Shown here: positions 35,245 to 44,580 of the stretch, piece after piece | Layout: every line of letters begins with the position of its first letter | Numbering within the stretch: position 1 is the stretch's first letter | Origin: Microvirga soli | GTDB lineage: Bacteria; Pseudomonadota; Alphaproteobacteria; Rhizobiales; Beijerinckiaceae | Length of the DNA stretch: 64,000 nt | Direction: 5' to 3' | Assembly: GCF_016734765.1 (NCBI RefSeq) | Contig: NZ_JAERQE010000001.1 | Location: 62,001 to 126,000, forward strand | The notes under the pieces: generated by a model | The model's input: the letters and a program-made list of their open reading frames with translations, nothing else | Told to the model about the DNA's origin: nothing | Databases searched by the model: none | Program-made: the position numbers and the translations under genes

Positions 35245-35336
35245 ATCCCTCCTGCTGCAGTGTTCCTGTATATTGTCCCAGTCCAGGTGATATGTTGTCA
35301 TGTGAAGCTGGACCTTAGCGGCACGATATACTTACA

Positions 35337-37625
35337 TTAGTTCTGGATCGACATCGCATACTTATAATGCTCCGCCTGATTTGGTGACGAACGGCCAAGC
35401 AGCCGCACGATTTGCTCTTCCGACACAGCTTTTGAAAACAGGAAGCCCTGCATTTCATCGCAGCCTGCCGTGTCCAGGAAACTCCGCTGCGTTTCCGTCT
35501 CGACGCCTTCTGCCGTCACGGTGATTGCCATGGCCTGACCAAGCGCAACGATGGCCCTGATGACGGTGGCCGCTTTGCTGCCCTGTCCCAGGCTCTGGGT
35601 AAAAGATCGGTCGATCTTGATCTTGTCGACCTCGAAGCGGTGAAGGTAGCCAAGACTTGAATAGCCGGTTCCGAAGTCATCAAGGGCAATCCGGAAGCCT
35701 GCTTCCCGCAGTTTCCGAAGCGCGTCGGTCGTTCTCCTGTCCTCCTCAAGAAGCACACCTTCCGTGACTTCGAGTTCAATGCGTTGAGGATGCGCGCCAC
35801 ATTCATGGACGATGCCGATGAGACGGGCGGCAAAGTCAGACGACCGGAATTGAACAGGCGAGAGATTGACGGAGACGAAGAGATCGGGCCAGCGTCGGGA
35901 GGCCATACAGGCCTGGCGCAGAATCCATTCTCCGAGCGGAACGATCAGGCCGGTCTGCTCCGCCACCGGGATGAATTGATTGGGCTGGATATAGCCGCGT
36001 GTCGGGTGACGCCAGCGGGCAAGAGCCTCCACGCCCACGACCGAGCCGCCTTGGGAAATCTGCGGCTGATAGGCAACCTCGAGCCCCTCTCCTGTGGCAA
36101 GCGCCGCACGGAGATCCTCTTCGATGATCCTGGAGGCGTTGATGGTTTCGTCCATCTGCGGCGTGAAGAGGCGGTAGCAGTTTCGTCCCTCGCCCTTGGC
36201 GCGATAAAGCGCGATATCGGCCTTACGCAGGAGTTCGATGCGATCCAGGCCCGCCTCGGGAGCCAGCACCAGCCCGATGCTGACACCGACGAAGACCTGA
36301 CTGCCGAGAACGTCATAGGGCTGCATGGATGCTGCAAGAATACGCTTGCACAAGGCCTGCGGCGCATCGGTTCCCGACGTGAAGGTCTGTACGATGGCGA
36401 ATTCGTCTCCGCCCAATCGGGTGATGGTGACATCATCACCCACAAGCGCTGCCAGACGAACCGCGAACTCCTGAATGAGACTGTCGCCTGCATGGTGGCC
36501 AAGAGTGTCGTTCACATGCTTGAAGCGATCCAGGTCGAGCATCATGACGGCAACCTGCTCGCTGCCCTGCATCCGGGCGATCGCATGGGTGACCCGATCC
36601 TCGAACAAAGCGCGATTGGGCAGGCCTGTCAGCACGTCATGGAACGCAAGGTGGTGGGCCTGCGCCTCGCTCGCTTGCAGCTCGAGAACCGTTCTCTCCA
36701 ATGCCGCCGTGGACTGCCTCAAACGGCGAACCAAAGCGCCGAGCAGGAGAAGGATCATGGCGGCGGCAGCTGCCATCACCGGACCGACCGACTTGAGGAA
36801 GCGGTCACCCGGCAGCTCCGGGTTCCAGATGAAGTACCCGATGAGATGGCCGACATCGGATTTGACCGGCACCGAAACCTCACCCAGCTCGGGAGTGTCG
36901 GAATTGGAGAATCGCAGGCCATCGATCAGGTTTTGTTCGGACAGCTGTGCGATGAAGCTTCCATCGAGGAAGCGGATGCTGAGCAGAAGGAACTCCCTTC
37001 CATGAGGATAGGGCACGTCCTCGGACTCAGGAATGATCTTCATCACGCTGACGGCTGCCGGCCGGCCATTGAGCTCGAGCAGATGGGCATCGTGAACGGC
37101 CCGGCCGGTCTTCAGGTAGGATGCATTCGCGAGCTCCGCGACGTGAACCTGGTGAAGGGAACCCGGAGCGCCCCTTACCCCTGCGACAAGATCGCCGACA
37201 CTTGCTCTGACCCGCTCGTATTCCTGCGCAGGCACACGGGTGGGACCAACGGTTGCGACGAGCGGCTCGTTGCGCTCGTCGAGGATATAGACTTCATCCT
37301 GTCCGAAGGTCTTGTTGAGCCAGACGCCGAAATTGGCGTCGATCCATTTGAGATCGAGAGAGCGCTTGTTGAGCTCCACAACGGCATCATCCCAGATGGC
37401 GACCATTTCCTGCTGCTGGGCGAGTTCCTGAACAGCCGCCCGTATGCTGGCCTCCGTTGTCCGGAGCTGACGTTCGGCGGAGATGTCATTGCTCCTGTCG
37501 ACAGCCCAGAGGATTGCACCCGCGCCCATGGACAGGGTCGCAAAGGCAACCAGGACAACCGGCAACAGAACGCTGCGGACAAAGGGCCGTTCTGCGCGGT
37601 AGGACGACAGAAAGATACTCAACAT
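35337..37625 (-). CDS. CHASE4-GGDEF-EAL cyclic-di-GMP signalling protein
   Basis: 762 residues. Transmembrane helix (about 15-37), extracytoplasmic CHASE4-like sensor (about 45-265; AIWDDAVVELNK, then ANFGVWLNKTFG), second helix (about 270-295), GGDEF domain and EAL domain. GGDEF is intact (ITRLGGDEFAIVQ), with no RxxD inhibitory site before it. EAL is intact (YQPQI, VEALARW, LEVTEGVLLEE, LDDFGTGYSSL, KIDRSF, TAEGVET), so both c-di-GMP synthesis and hydrolysis are possible. The ATG at 37625 begins MLSIFLSSY just before helix 1. A structured leader shared with the secretion operon precedes it. Confidence 0.93.
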   Translation of the reverse strand: MLSIFLSSYRAERPFVRSVLLPVVLVAFATLSMGAGAILWAVDRSNDISAERQLRTTEASIRAAVQELAQQQEMVAIWDDAVVELNKRSLDLKWIDANFGVWLNKTFGQDEVYILDERNEPLVATVGPTRVPAQEYERVRASVGDLVAGVRGAPGSLHQVHVAELANASYLKTGRAVHDAHLLELNGRPAAVSVMKIIPESEDVPYPHGREFLLLSIRFLDGSFIAQLSEQNLIDGLRFSNSDTPELGEVSVPVKSDVGHLIGYFIWNPELPGDRFLKSVGPVMAAAAAMILLLLGALVRRLRQSTAALERTVLELQASEAQAHHLAFHDVLTGLPNRALFEDRVTHAIARMQGSEQVAVMMLDLDRFKHVNDTLGHHAGDSLIQEFAVRLAALVGDDVTITRLGGDEFAIVQTFTSGTDAPQALCKRILAASMQPYDVLGSQVFVGVSIGLVLAPEAGLDRIELLRKADIALYRAKGEGRNCYRLFTPQMDETINASRIIEEDLRAALATGEGLEVAYQPQISQGGSVVGVEALARWRHPTRGYIQPNQFIPVAEQTGLIVPLGEWILRQACMASRRWPDLFVSVNLSPVQFRSSDFAARLIGIVHECGAHPQRIELEVTEGVLLEEDRRTTDALRKLREAGFRIALDDFGTGYSSLGYLHRFEVDKIKIDRSFTQSLGQGSKAATVIRAIVALGQAMAITVTAEGVETETQRSFLDTAGCDEMQGFLFSKAVSEEQIVRLLGRSSPNQAEHYKYAMSIQN

Positions 37626-37997
37626 GGCCGCACCGGAACGCCTCCGGATTTCGACCGTACAGCGGCACGCCGAACGACCGACCTGGGGCAAATGGATTTT
37701 GGGAACGAACCTGCCGGACTCTCACCGGCCTGACAGGAGGGCATCATGCCTTTGAGCAGCGCATGAACTCGGGCGCGAACTCAACCTGCCACAGGGGCTG
37801 TGCTAACGATGATAGTTCCTATGCCCCGCTTCAAAAATCAACGAAAGAATTCACCCGACCGTATGCTTCTGCATTTAAAGTTAATCATTCATTCCAAATG
37901 AAAATTCCGCAGGGGAAATACAAAAGAACCAGCAGTACTATTGGCGGATTGGAGAGAGGAATATTGATGACCCCATCAGCCACTTAGGCCCGAGAAA
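37626..37997. other. Leader and promoter region of the GGDEF-EAL gene
   Basis: 372 bp without a gene. It contains leader element copy B (37696-37791) and, nearer the start codon, a hairpin CCGGA-GGCGT-TCCGG (complement of 37633-37647) whose 5' arm contains the GGAGG ribosome-binding sequence. The remaining ~200 bp is comparatively AT-rich and probably holds the promoter. Confidence 0.65.
37696..37791 (-). ncRNA. Structured leader element, copy B (GGDEF-EAL gene)
   Basis: On the minus-strand transcript: P1 UGGCAGG (37791-37785) pairs with CCUGUCA (37737-37731); P2 GCGC/GCGC (37776-37773 with 37762-37759); P3 GGCAUGAUGCC (37750-37740); P4 GCCGG/CCGGC (37729-37725 with 37717-37713) around the loop UGAGAGU; then CCCAAAAU. 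Compared with copy A, P1 pair 5 changes G-C to A-U and P4 pair 5 changes A-U to G-C, so pairing is kept. P4 ends 88 nt before the start codon. Confidence 0.6.
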
Positions 37998-38288
37998 TCA
38001 TTCCGGCTGCGCATGGTCTTCCAAGGCTTGGATCAATTCCAAACATTTCTCGGCCACGATGGCCGAGACCTTGGGGTCCCCATGATGATGGCGCATGGCG
38101 ACAGCGTTGGCCTGTTCGAAAAGATCGGTCAGGTTGCCGGAGATGAAGGGGCGTGAGCTCGGGAAATCAAAGCCCCTGCCCTCAGACCGGGATTTAGCTT
38201 TTGATGGGCGCTTGGGCTCAAAAAGGCTCAGCACCTCGCACCTGTCAGCGATCTTCTTGAGATCCTTGAAGGCGATGATCTCGGCCAT
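37998..38288 (-). CDS. Small soluble protein, unknown
   Basis: 96 residues, starting MAEIIAFKDLKKIADR, with no signal peptide or membrane segment. A basic, probably disordered middle (KRPSKAKSRSEGRG) is followed by a helical C-terminal half (NLTDLFEQANAVAMRHHHGDPKVSAIVAEKCLELIQALEDHA). It lies downstream of nothing co-directional within 200 bp and seems to be its own unit. I recognise no family. Confidence 0.55.
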   Translation of the reverse strand: MAEIIAFKDLKKIADRCEVLSLFEPKRPSKAKSRSEGRGFDFPSSRPFISGNLTDLFEQANAVAMRHHHGDPKVSAIVAEKCLELIQALEDHAQPE

Positions 38289-38494
38289 GTTCTACTCCTA
38301 CGCAACGAACTTGCCCGTGGTCTTAACGCTTTTCCGGCGAAAAGGTCATGCGCCGTCCCTTGAAATTATGGGGTTAAAGGCAGCCATTCCACTTCATAAT
38401 CACAAGGGTCGGGCTCCCTGCCCTACTCTTCCGAGGTAGCGGACGATGTTGCGTTCCGGAGCATGCCGTCGAGGGAGAGAAACGCTCTAACGCG

Positions 38495-38914
38495 TCAGCG
38501 CTCCCAGGAATGCCGGGGTCCAACGGGCCGCCTTGCTCCGTCGATGCTCAAGGCACCTGGGCCGGTGAAGACGAGCAGGAGAAACACGAAGCAAAACAGA
38601 ATGGACGCATCCCCACCGTTCAGGACTGGATAGACGCTCTGCGGAGCGTGGAACATCCAGTACGCCACAGCCATCTCGCCGGCGAGCACGAAGGCAACAG
38701 GTCTGGTGAACAACCCTACCAGGATCAGGAGACCGCCGACGAGTTCCAGGAGCGCCCCAATGCCGAACAATGACATCAAGGGCGGCGTGCCGCTCTCGGA
38801 AGGCGCCGGGAAGCCGAACAGCTTCTGCGTCCCATGCTCGATGAAGAGCAGCGCCGTGACGATCCTTAAGACGGCCAGGGCGTAGGGCGACCAGCGATCG
38901 AGAGTGGACGACAT
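38495..38914 (-). CDS. DoxX-family membrane protein
   Basis: 139 residues with four hydrophobic helices. Family marks are RIVTALLFIEHGTQKLFGFP, then GALLELVGGLLILVGLFTRPVAFVLAGEMAVAYWMFHAP. DoxX proteins sit in the inner membrane and are linked to redox or thiol stress, with few defined activities. The ATG at 38914 is chosen because AGAAGGAA lies ~10 nt upstream; an earlier in-frame start adds 11 residues without character. Confidence 0.85.
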   Translation of the reverse strand: MSSTLDRWSPYALAVLRIVTALLFIEHGTQKLFGFPAPSESGTPPLMSLFGIGALLELVGGLLILVGLFTRPVAFVLAGEMAVAYWMFHAPQSVYPVLNGGDASILFCFVFLLLVFTGPGALSIDGARRPVGPRHSWER

Positions 38915-39056
38915 CTGAGAGAGTTCCTTCTGAGCACCGCCTGCCACGACGGATCAAAGTCTTATGCCGCCCATATAAAGCGCAAGATCGGGAGGAGAAG
39001 CCCGTTTGGCGTGACGTTCCGCTTCGACACTCGTCGACGGCAAATACGAGCGTTCC

Positions 39057-39071
39057 ACGTGAAACTCACGT
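39057..39071. promoter_or_regulatory. Inverted repeat ACGTGA-AAC-TCACGT
   Basis: Perfect 6-bp arms with a 3-nt centre, ~96 bp before the DUF1194-like gene and ~143 bp before the divergent DoxX gene. A candidate operator. Confidence 0.3.
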
Positions 39072-39166
39072 TAAATTGACGCCCGTCGGACCTTTCTCAT
39101 CGGCATCAAACCTTGTCTGCCGGAGGTTTCCTGTCAGCTTCTTGCGTCTGACGAACGGAGGCGGGG

Positions 39167-39961
39167 ATGAATCGAAAGCTTCTTGGTGCTCTCGCGGCTG
39201 TCGTATCGGGCCTGTGGCTCTGCCCGGCGGGCGCCCAAGCGGAGACCGAGGTCGATGTCGCGCTGGTGCTGGCCGTCGATGTGTCACGTTCCATGGATCC
39301 GGACGAGCAGGAACTTCAGCGCCAAGGCTTCATGGAGGCCTTCCGCTCCCCGCAGGTGCATGATGCCATCCGCAACGGCATGGTGGGGAGGATCATCGTC
39401 ACCTATGTGGAATGGTCCGGCGTGGAGTATCAGAACGTCGTCGTTCCCTGGACCATCATCGAGGGCCCTGAGGGAGCCCTGAAATTTGCCGAAGGACTGA
39501 GCAGCACCCCCATCGGCCGCATCCGTCGAACATCGATTTCCGGTGCCATCGATTTTGGCGTGAAGCTTCTGGAGCAGACCGGCGTCGAACCAATCCGCAA
39601 GGTCATCGACATTTCCGGTGACGGTCCCAACAGCAGCGGACGGGGCGTCGCGGCGGCACGAGACGAGGCCGTCGCCAAGGGCGTCACCATCAACGGCCTT
39701 CCCATCATGCTCAAGCGGCCGAGCGGCTTCGGCGACATGGAGCATCTCGACCTCTACTACAAGAACTGCGTCATCGGCGGCGAGGGATCGTTCATCGTGC
39801 CGGTGCGGGAAAGTCAGCAATTCGCCGATGCGATCCGGACAAAGATCATCCGCGAGATCGCGGCATTGCCTCAGGCGCCGATGATTCAGAAAGTTCAGGC
39901 AGAGCCCTCGGTGAGTTGCACCGAAGGCGAGCAGCGCATGTACCGCTGGGACCGCAACTGA
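39167..39961 (+). CDS. Exported DUF1194-like von Willebrand A-type protein
   Basis: 264 residues. A signal peptide (LLGALAAVVSGLWLCPAGAQA) is followed by a VWA-like fold with the metal-ion-dependent adhesion site DVSRSM (DxSxS), TSISGAI and DISGDGPNSSGRG. This layout and length match the DUF1194 family, which is common in Alphaproteobacteria and has no assigned function. Probably periplasmic and protein-binding. ATG at 39167 with a purine-rich site upstream. Monocistronic; it converges on the TctC-type gene. Confidence 0.85.
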   Translation: MNRKLLGALAAVVSGLWLCPAGAQAETEVDVALVLAVDVSRSMDPDEQELQRQGFMEAFRSPQVHDAIRNGMVGRIIVTYVEWSGVEYQNVVVPWTIIEGPEGALKFAEGLSSTPIGRIRRTSISGAIDFGVKLLEQTGVEPIRKVIDISGDGPNSSGRGVAAARDEAVAKGVTINGLPIMLKRPSGFGDMEHLDLYYKNCVIGGEGSFIVPVRESQQFADAIRTKIIREIAALPQAPMIQKVQAEPSVSCTEGEQRMYRWDRN

Positions 39962-39986
39962 GGCGGTCCCAAGGCTGTTGTCGGCA

Positions 39987-40973
39987 TCACTCCAAGGTGA
40001 TGTTGGCTGTCCTGATCACTTTCTCCCACTTGGCGCCTTCTTCCTGGATGTAGGCGGCCATCTCGGAGGGCGAACTCTGGAGCACGTCGATCCCGGCACC
40101 GGTGAGTTTGTCGCGGATATTCTGTCTCGCAACGACCTGCCGGTACGTGTCATTGAGCTTGGCGACGATCTCAGGCGACAGGCGGGCCGGGCCGACGAAG
40201 CCCTGCCAGGCCCAGGCCTCGAAGCCTGGGAAATCGGCCGCCACGGGCGGCACCCCCGGCAGGCCGGCAAACTCCTTCGGAGAGGCCACCGCGATGGCCT
40301 TGATGGGACCGGAGAGCTGCGAGCGGGCCGTTGCGAAGTCGATGAACATCATGTCCACCTGCCCTGCCACCAGATCCTGCACGGCCGGAGCGGCGCCCCG
40401 ATACGGCACATGGGTGAGCTTGATGCCGGCGCCTTGCGACAGGAGCTCCGTCGCCAGGTGGAACGGGCTGCCCAGGCCGGGAGTGGCATAGTTGATCCGC
40501 CCGGGCGCCTTCTTCGCCTCGGCAATCAATTCCTGAATGGAGTTCACCGCCAGCTTGTTGGTGTTGACCAGCAGCACGAGCGCGAAGCGGCCCGTCAGCG
40601 AGATCGGGCTGAAATCCTTGTACGGGTCGAAGGAGAGCTTGCGATAGAGGGAGCGGTTCGTCGCGAAGGTGGCCGAATCCCCTAAGAGCAGCGTGTAGCC
40701 GTCAGGCTCGGCCCTGGCGACGGCCTCGGCCCCGATATTGGTGCCTGCGCCCGGCTTGTTCTCGACGACGAACTGCTGCCCCAGTTGCTCTCCCATGGCG
40801 CCGAAGACGAGGCGCGCGAAGAAATCCGTTCCGCCGCCGGCCGCATAGGGGACGGTGACCCGGACGGGCCGCGTCGGATAATCTGCTTGTGCCAAGGCCC
40901 GCCATGGCGACAGGGCCGAGGCTGCGGACGCGGCGGCCATCGTCATAAGAAGGTTGCGGCGGGTCTGGCTCAT
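39987..40973 (-). CDS. Bug/TctC-type tripartite tricarboxylate transporter binding protein
   Basis: 328 residues. The N-terminal RRNLLMTMAAASAASAL with cleavage near RALA looks like a Tat or Sec signal. The mature protein has family marks YPTRPVRVTVPYAAGGGTDFFARL, VVENKPGAGTNIGAEAVARAEPDGYTLLLG and VPYRGAAPAVQDLVAGQVDMMF. Bug proteins bind small organic anions in the periplasm. No tctA/tctB permease genes are nearby, so this is an orphan receptor, common for the family in some lineages. The ATG at 40973 has GGAG 7 nt upstream. Confidence 0.88.
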   Translation of the reverse strand: MSQTRRNLLMTMAAASAASALSPWRALAQADYPTRPVRVTVPYAAGGGTDFFARLVFGAMGEQLGQQFVVENKPGAGTNIGAEAVARAEPDGYTLLLGDSATFATNRSLYRKLSFDPYKDFSPISLTGRFALVLLVNTNKLAVNSIQELIAEAKKAPGRINYATPGLGSPFHLATELLSQGAGIKLTHVPYRGAAPAVQDLVAGQVDMMFIDFATARSQLSGPIKAIAVASPKEFAGLPGVPPVAADFPGFEAWAWQGFVGPARLSPEIVAKLNDTYRQVVARQNIRDKLTGAGIDVLQSSPSEMAAYIQEEGAKWEKVIRTANITLE

Positions 40974-41220
40974 GGCTTTCTCCAGGATCGTGTTTGCGGT
41001 TCGTCGCATGGCAGGACATAGGGAGAGCGCCTGCCGGGACCAGAGCCATATCGGGCAAGGAGCGCCGGATCGTATTGGGTCAGTCGATCAGCGATGCCTT
41101 CATCCTGCCTTCATCTTGGCAGTGGCATCTGCCTGAAACGACCCTAGAATGGGTGTCGGTCCTCATCCGGACCGGTGAGGATTCCGTGAAGCGTCCTCGA
41201 AGAGCCACGCAAGGAAGTGA

Positions 41221-42861
<1,641 letters not shown>

Positions 42862-42870
42862 TCCCTGCCT

Positions 42871-42911
42871 GCCCGGGCCTCGGCGATCAATACGTCGCCC
42901 AGAGCCCGGGC
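42871..42911. terminator. Possible bidirectional hairpin at the pgm/VOC junction
   Basis: GCCCGGGC at 42871-42878 and 42904-42911 can pair, with an inner GGCG/CGCC pair (42882-42885 with 42895-42898). It overlaps the 3' end of the VOC gene, where two genes converge. No clear T-run. Confidence 0.3.
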
Positions 42912-43300
42912 GTGGCCAGTTCGAGAATGTGCCCGTCGGGATCACGGAAATAGACACTGGTGCCGCCCCGGGGCCAGGTCACCCGGCTCTCGATGGGGAT
43001 CCCGCGCTCTTCCAGTCTCCGCTCCCAGGCGGCAAGCTCTTCGGCCGCGACTGCAAAGGCCATATGCAGGGGACCTTGCCCGTCATGGCCGGGAATCGTG
43101 CCGCCGGGCGTCGTCATGTTCTCGCTCGACCCGCCCCGAAGGAAAACGAGGAGCACGCTGCTGCCACCAATATCGAACGCGCACATGCGCTGGTTGGCCA
43201 GCAGCAGCGGCAAGCCGAGGCTGCTCTCATAGAATTCCTTGGCCCGAGCCAGGTCATCGACGTAGAGAGCGGATTCGAGCACGGCGTTCAGCTTCGGCAT
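42887..43300 (-). CDS. VOC-superfamily (glyoxalase/dioxygenase-like) protein
   Basis: 137 residues with two beta-alpha-beta-beta-beta modules. Signature blocks are ALYVDDLARAKEFYESSLGLPLL, GPLHMAFAVAAEELAAWERRLEERGIPIE and SVYFRDPDGHILELATPGLW, the last carrying the metal-site Glu; His is present in HMAF. Members include glyoxalases, bleomycin-resistance proteins and fosfomycin thioltransferases, and sequence alone does not pick one. ATG at 43300. Confidence 0.85.
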   Translation of the reverse strand: MPKLNAVLESALYVDDLARAKEFYESSLGLPLLLANQRMCAFDIGGSSVLLVFLRGGSSENMTTPGGTIPGHDGQGPLHMAFAVAAEELAAWERRLEERGIPIESRVTWPRGGTSVYFRDPDGHILELATPGLWATY

Positions 43301-43457
43301 CGTCAGACCTCGTAGTGTCTAGGGATCTTCCACTTGGCCCCCGCCACTAACCTGTCCAGGCCTTTAAAGTCCCGATGAGGCAGAGAGGCGAAAAATTGGG
43401 CAATGATGCTGACCTTTTAAGCTTGAAACCGGCCAGCGCATTCCTTACTTATTGCAG

Positions 43458-43547
43458 TGCAGCACAGCGATTGGCGTCGCTGCGCTGCAGCCCTTCTAGG
43501 GCGTTTCCTCCCTAAACTTCGGGCCGTTGGCAACAACGGCCTTTTTT
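43458..43547 (+). ncRNA. Candidate small RNA ending at an intrinsic terminator
   Basis: A possible promoter TTGAAA (43423-43428) with a weak -10 near 43446-43451 is followed by about 90 nt with a long hairpin (GCAGCACAGCGA against TCGCTGCGCTGC, one mismatch), a small CCC/GGG hairpin, an unpaired TTTCCTCCC stretch that is complementary to Shine-Dalgarno sequences, and a perfect terminator. The 5' end is estimated. No coding potential is seen. Confidence 0.45.
43522..43547 (+). terminator. Intrinsic terminator
   Basis: GGCCGTTG (43522-43529), loop GCAA, CAACGGCC (43534-43541), then six T (43542-43547). A textbook rho-independent terminator on the plus strand, with no protein gene directly upstream. 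Confidence 0.85.
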
Positions 43548-43585
43548 CTTGCCTGCACAACGGCTTCCGGTCGGGCCGCAAAGCA

Positions 43586-43610
43586 GGAACCTCGCACTCC
43601 TCCGGCGGTT
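43586..43610 (+). promoter_or_regulatory. EcfG-like promoter upstream of the 126-residue protein
   Basis: GGAAC (43586-43590), 16-nt spacer, GGTT (43607-43610) against the consensus CGTT. It lies 30 bp before the start codon, downstream of the terminator. Confidence 0.35.
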
Positions 43611-43640
43611 TTCCCATCAGCGGAGCCCGGGAGAGCTTTC

Positions 43641-44021
43641 ATGTCCACTCGTTCAGACAACCCCAACCACACCGACATTCCTCGGGCGCACACGATCAAG
43701 CCGATGGATCCTCCGCCTATGAACGAGGGCTCGACCACGGCGCAGCTGAAGGGCGATATCAACAGCGGCCGCACGGGGGACAAGAACGAGGTGTTCGACC
43801 CCGGCCTCTCCCCTCTTGGCACGGACGACGAAGCTGGCGGCAACCCGATGAGGCCGGAGCAGGTCGACATCGCCCGGCATCAGGAATCGACGGCGCGCTG
43901 GCAGAACGGCAACGACAAGCAAAGCTATGCCCACGGGCATTCGCGAAAGGCGCTTGCCGGCTATGTCGGGTTCATCGCGCTCGTGCTGGTGCTGTTCGTC
44001 GGGGCGTTTTCAATCTTCTGA
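43641..44021 (+). CDS. Small tail-anchored membrane protein, unknown (stress-type)
   Basis: 126 residues. A hydrophilic N-terminal ~100 residues rich in Asn, Asp, Thr and Pro is followed by one C-terminal transmembrane helix (LAGYVGFIALVLVLFVGAFSIF), giving a tail-anchored topology. The ATG at 43641 has GGGAG upstream; the reading frame extends further upstream, but that part overlaps the promoter and terminator. The EcfG-like promoter suggests general stress induction. I recognise no family. Confidence 0.6.
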   Translation: MSTRSDNPNHTDIPRAHTIKPMDPPPMNEGSTTAQLKGDINSGRTGDKNEVFDPGLSPLGTDDEAGGNPMRPEQVDIARHQESTARWQNGNDKQSYAHGHSRKALAGYVGFIALVLVLFVGAFSIF

Positions 44022-44028
44022 CCGGCCT

Positions 44029-44436
44029 CTATTCCTGTACCGGGGGCTCCAGCTTACGAGGTTGGATGCGAACCCGGCCGTGGCTCACCCCGCCCGGCTG
44101 ATCCGTGGTTCTGGTGTTTTCCCATCCTTCAGAACGCCAGACCGTCTGCTGCTCGTCGAGGTCCGCCACCCCATCCTGATCTAGAATGCTGACGATCCGG
44201 TCCACCTCGGCATCGTCGCATTTTACGATGATGACGGAGCCGCCGCGGATGATGCCTTCGACATAGGCATAGGCGTCCGATCGGGACACGCCGTCATCCT
44301 CCAGAAGAGGAGCCAGGTTGTGCGGGGTCGACCAGATGTCGATTGCGCCTCTCGGGATGCCAGCCTGTTCCAGACGGTCTGCTGCGGCCACCGCATGCTG
44401 TTCGGTGTGGAAAAGGGAGGTGACAATTTTGGTCAT
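44029..44436 (-). CDS. Small protein with a general-stress 17M/YflT-like N-terminal domain
   Basis: 135 residues. The N-terminal ~90 residues (VTSLFHTEQHAVAAADRLEQAGIP, then YVEGIIRGGSVIIVKCDDAEVDRIVSIL) have the alternating helix/strand pattern of the YflT/GSP17M-type stress domain, which handles a small ferredoxin-like fold. The C-terminus is hydrophilic. The ATG at 44436 has AGGAG 9 nt upstream. It ends 8 bp from the convergent 126-residue protein gene. Biochemical role unknown. Confidence 0.65.
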   Translation of the reverse strand: MTKIVTSLFHTEQHAVAAADRLEQAGIPRGAIDIWSTPHNLAPLLEDDGVSRSDAYAYVEGIIRGGSVIIVKCDDAEVDRIVSILDQDGVADLDEQQTVWRSEGWENTRTTDQPGGVSHGRVRIQPRKLEPPVQE

Positions 44437-44580
44437 CGGGTCGATCTCCTGCAAGGCTGCGCGGCGTCGAACTCACTTCCGAGGACTGAGGTGGAGAATG
44501 GTAAAGCATCAGCCTCCCAACCGGAACGGTCTTTTGGGATTAGCCTGAGGTTCATTTCCTTAGAGCAACAAGCTCAAGCC

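Larger units (their letters stand above)
43301..43640. other. Intergenic region with a possible sRNA
   Basis: 340 bp between the divergent VOC and the 126-residue protein gene. It contains a strong plus-strand intrinsic terminator at 43522-43547 with no gene upstream of it, and an EcfG-like promoter at 43586-43610. Confidence 0.6.

Noticed and set aside
35784..37733. 649-codon open frame opposite the GGDEF-EAL gene
   Set aside because: Antisense shadow of a gene with intact GGDEF and EAL motifs; composition is not protein-like.
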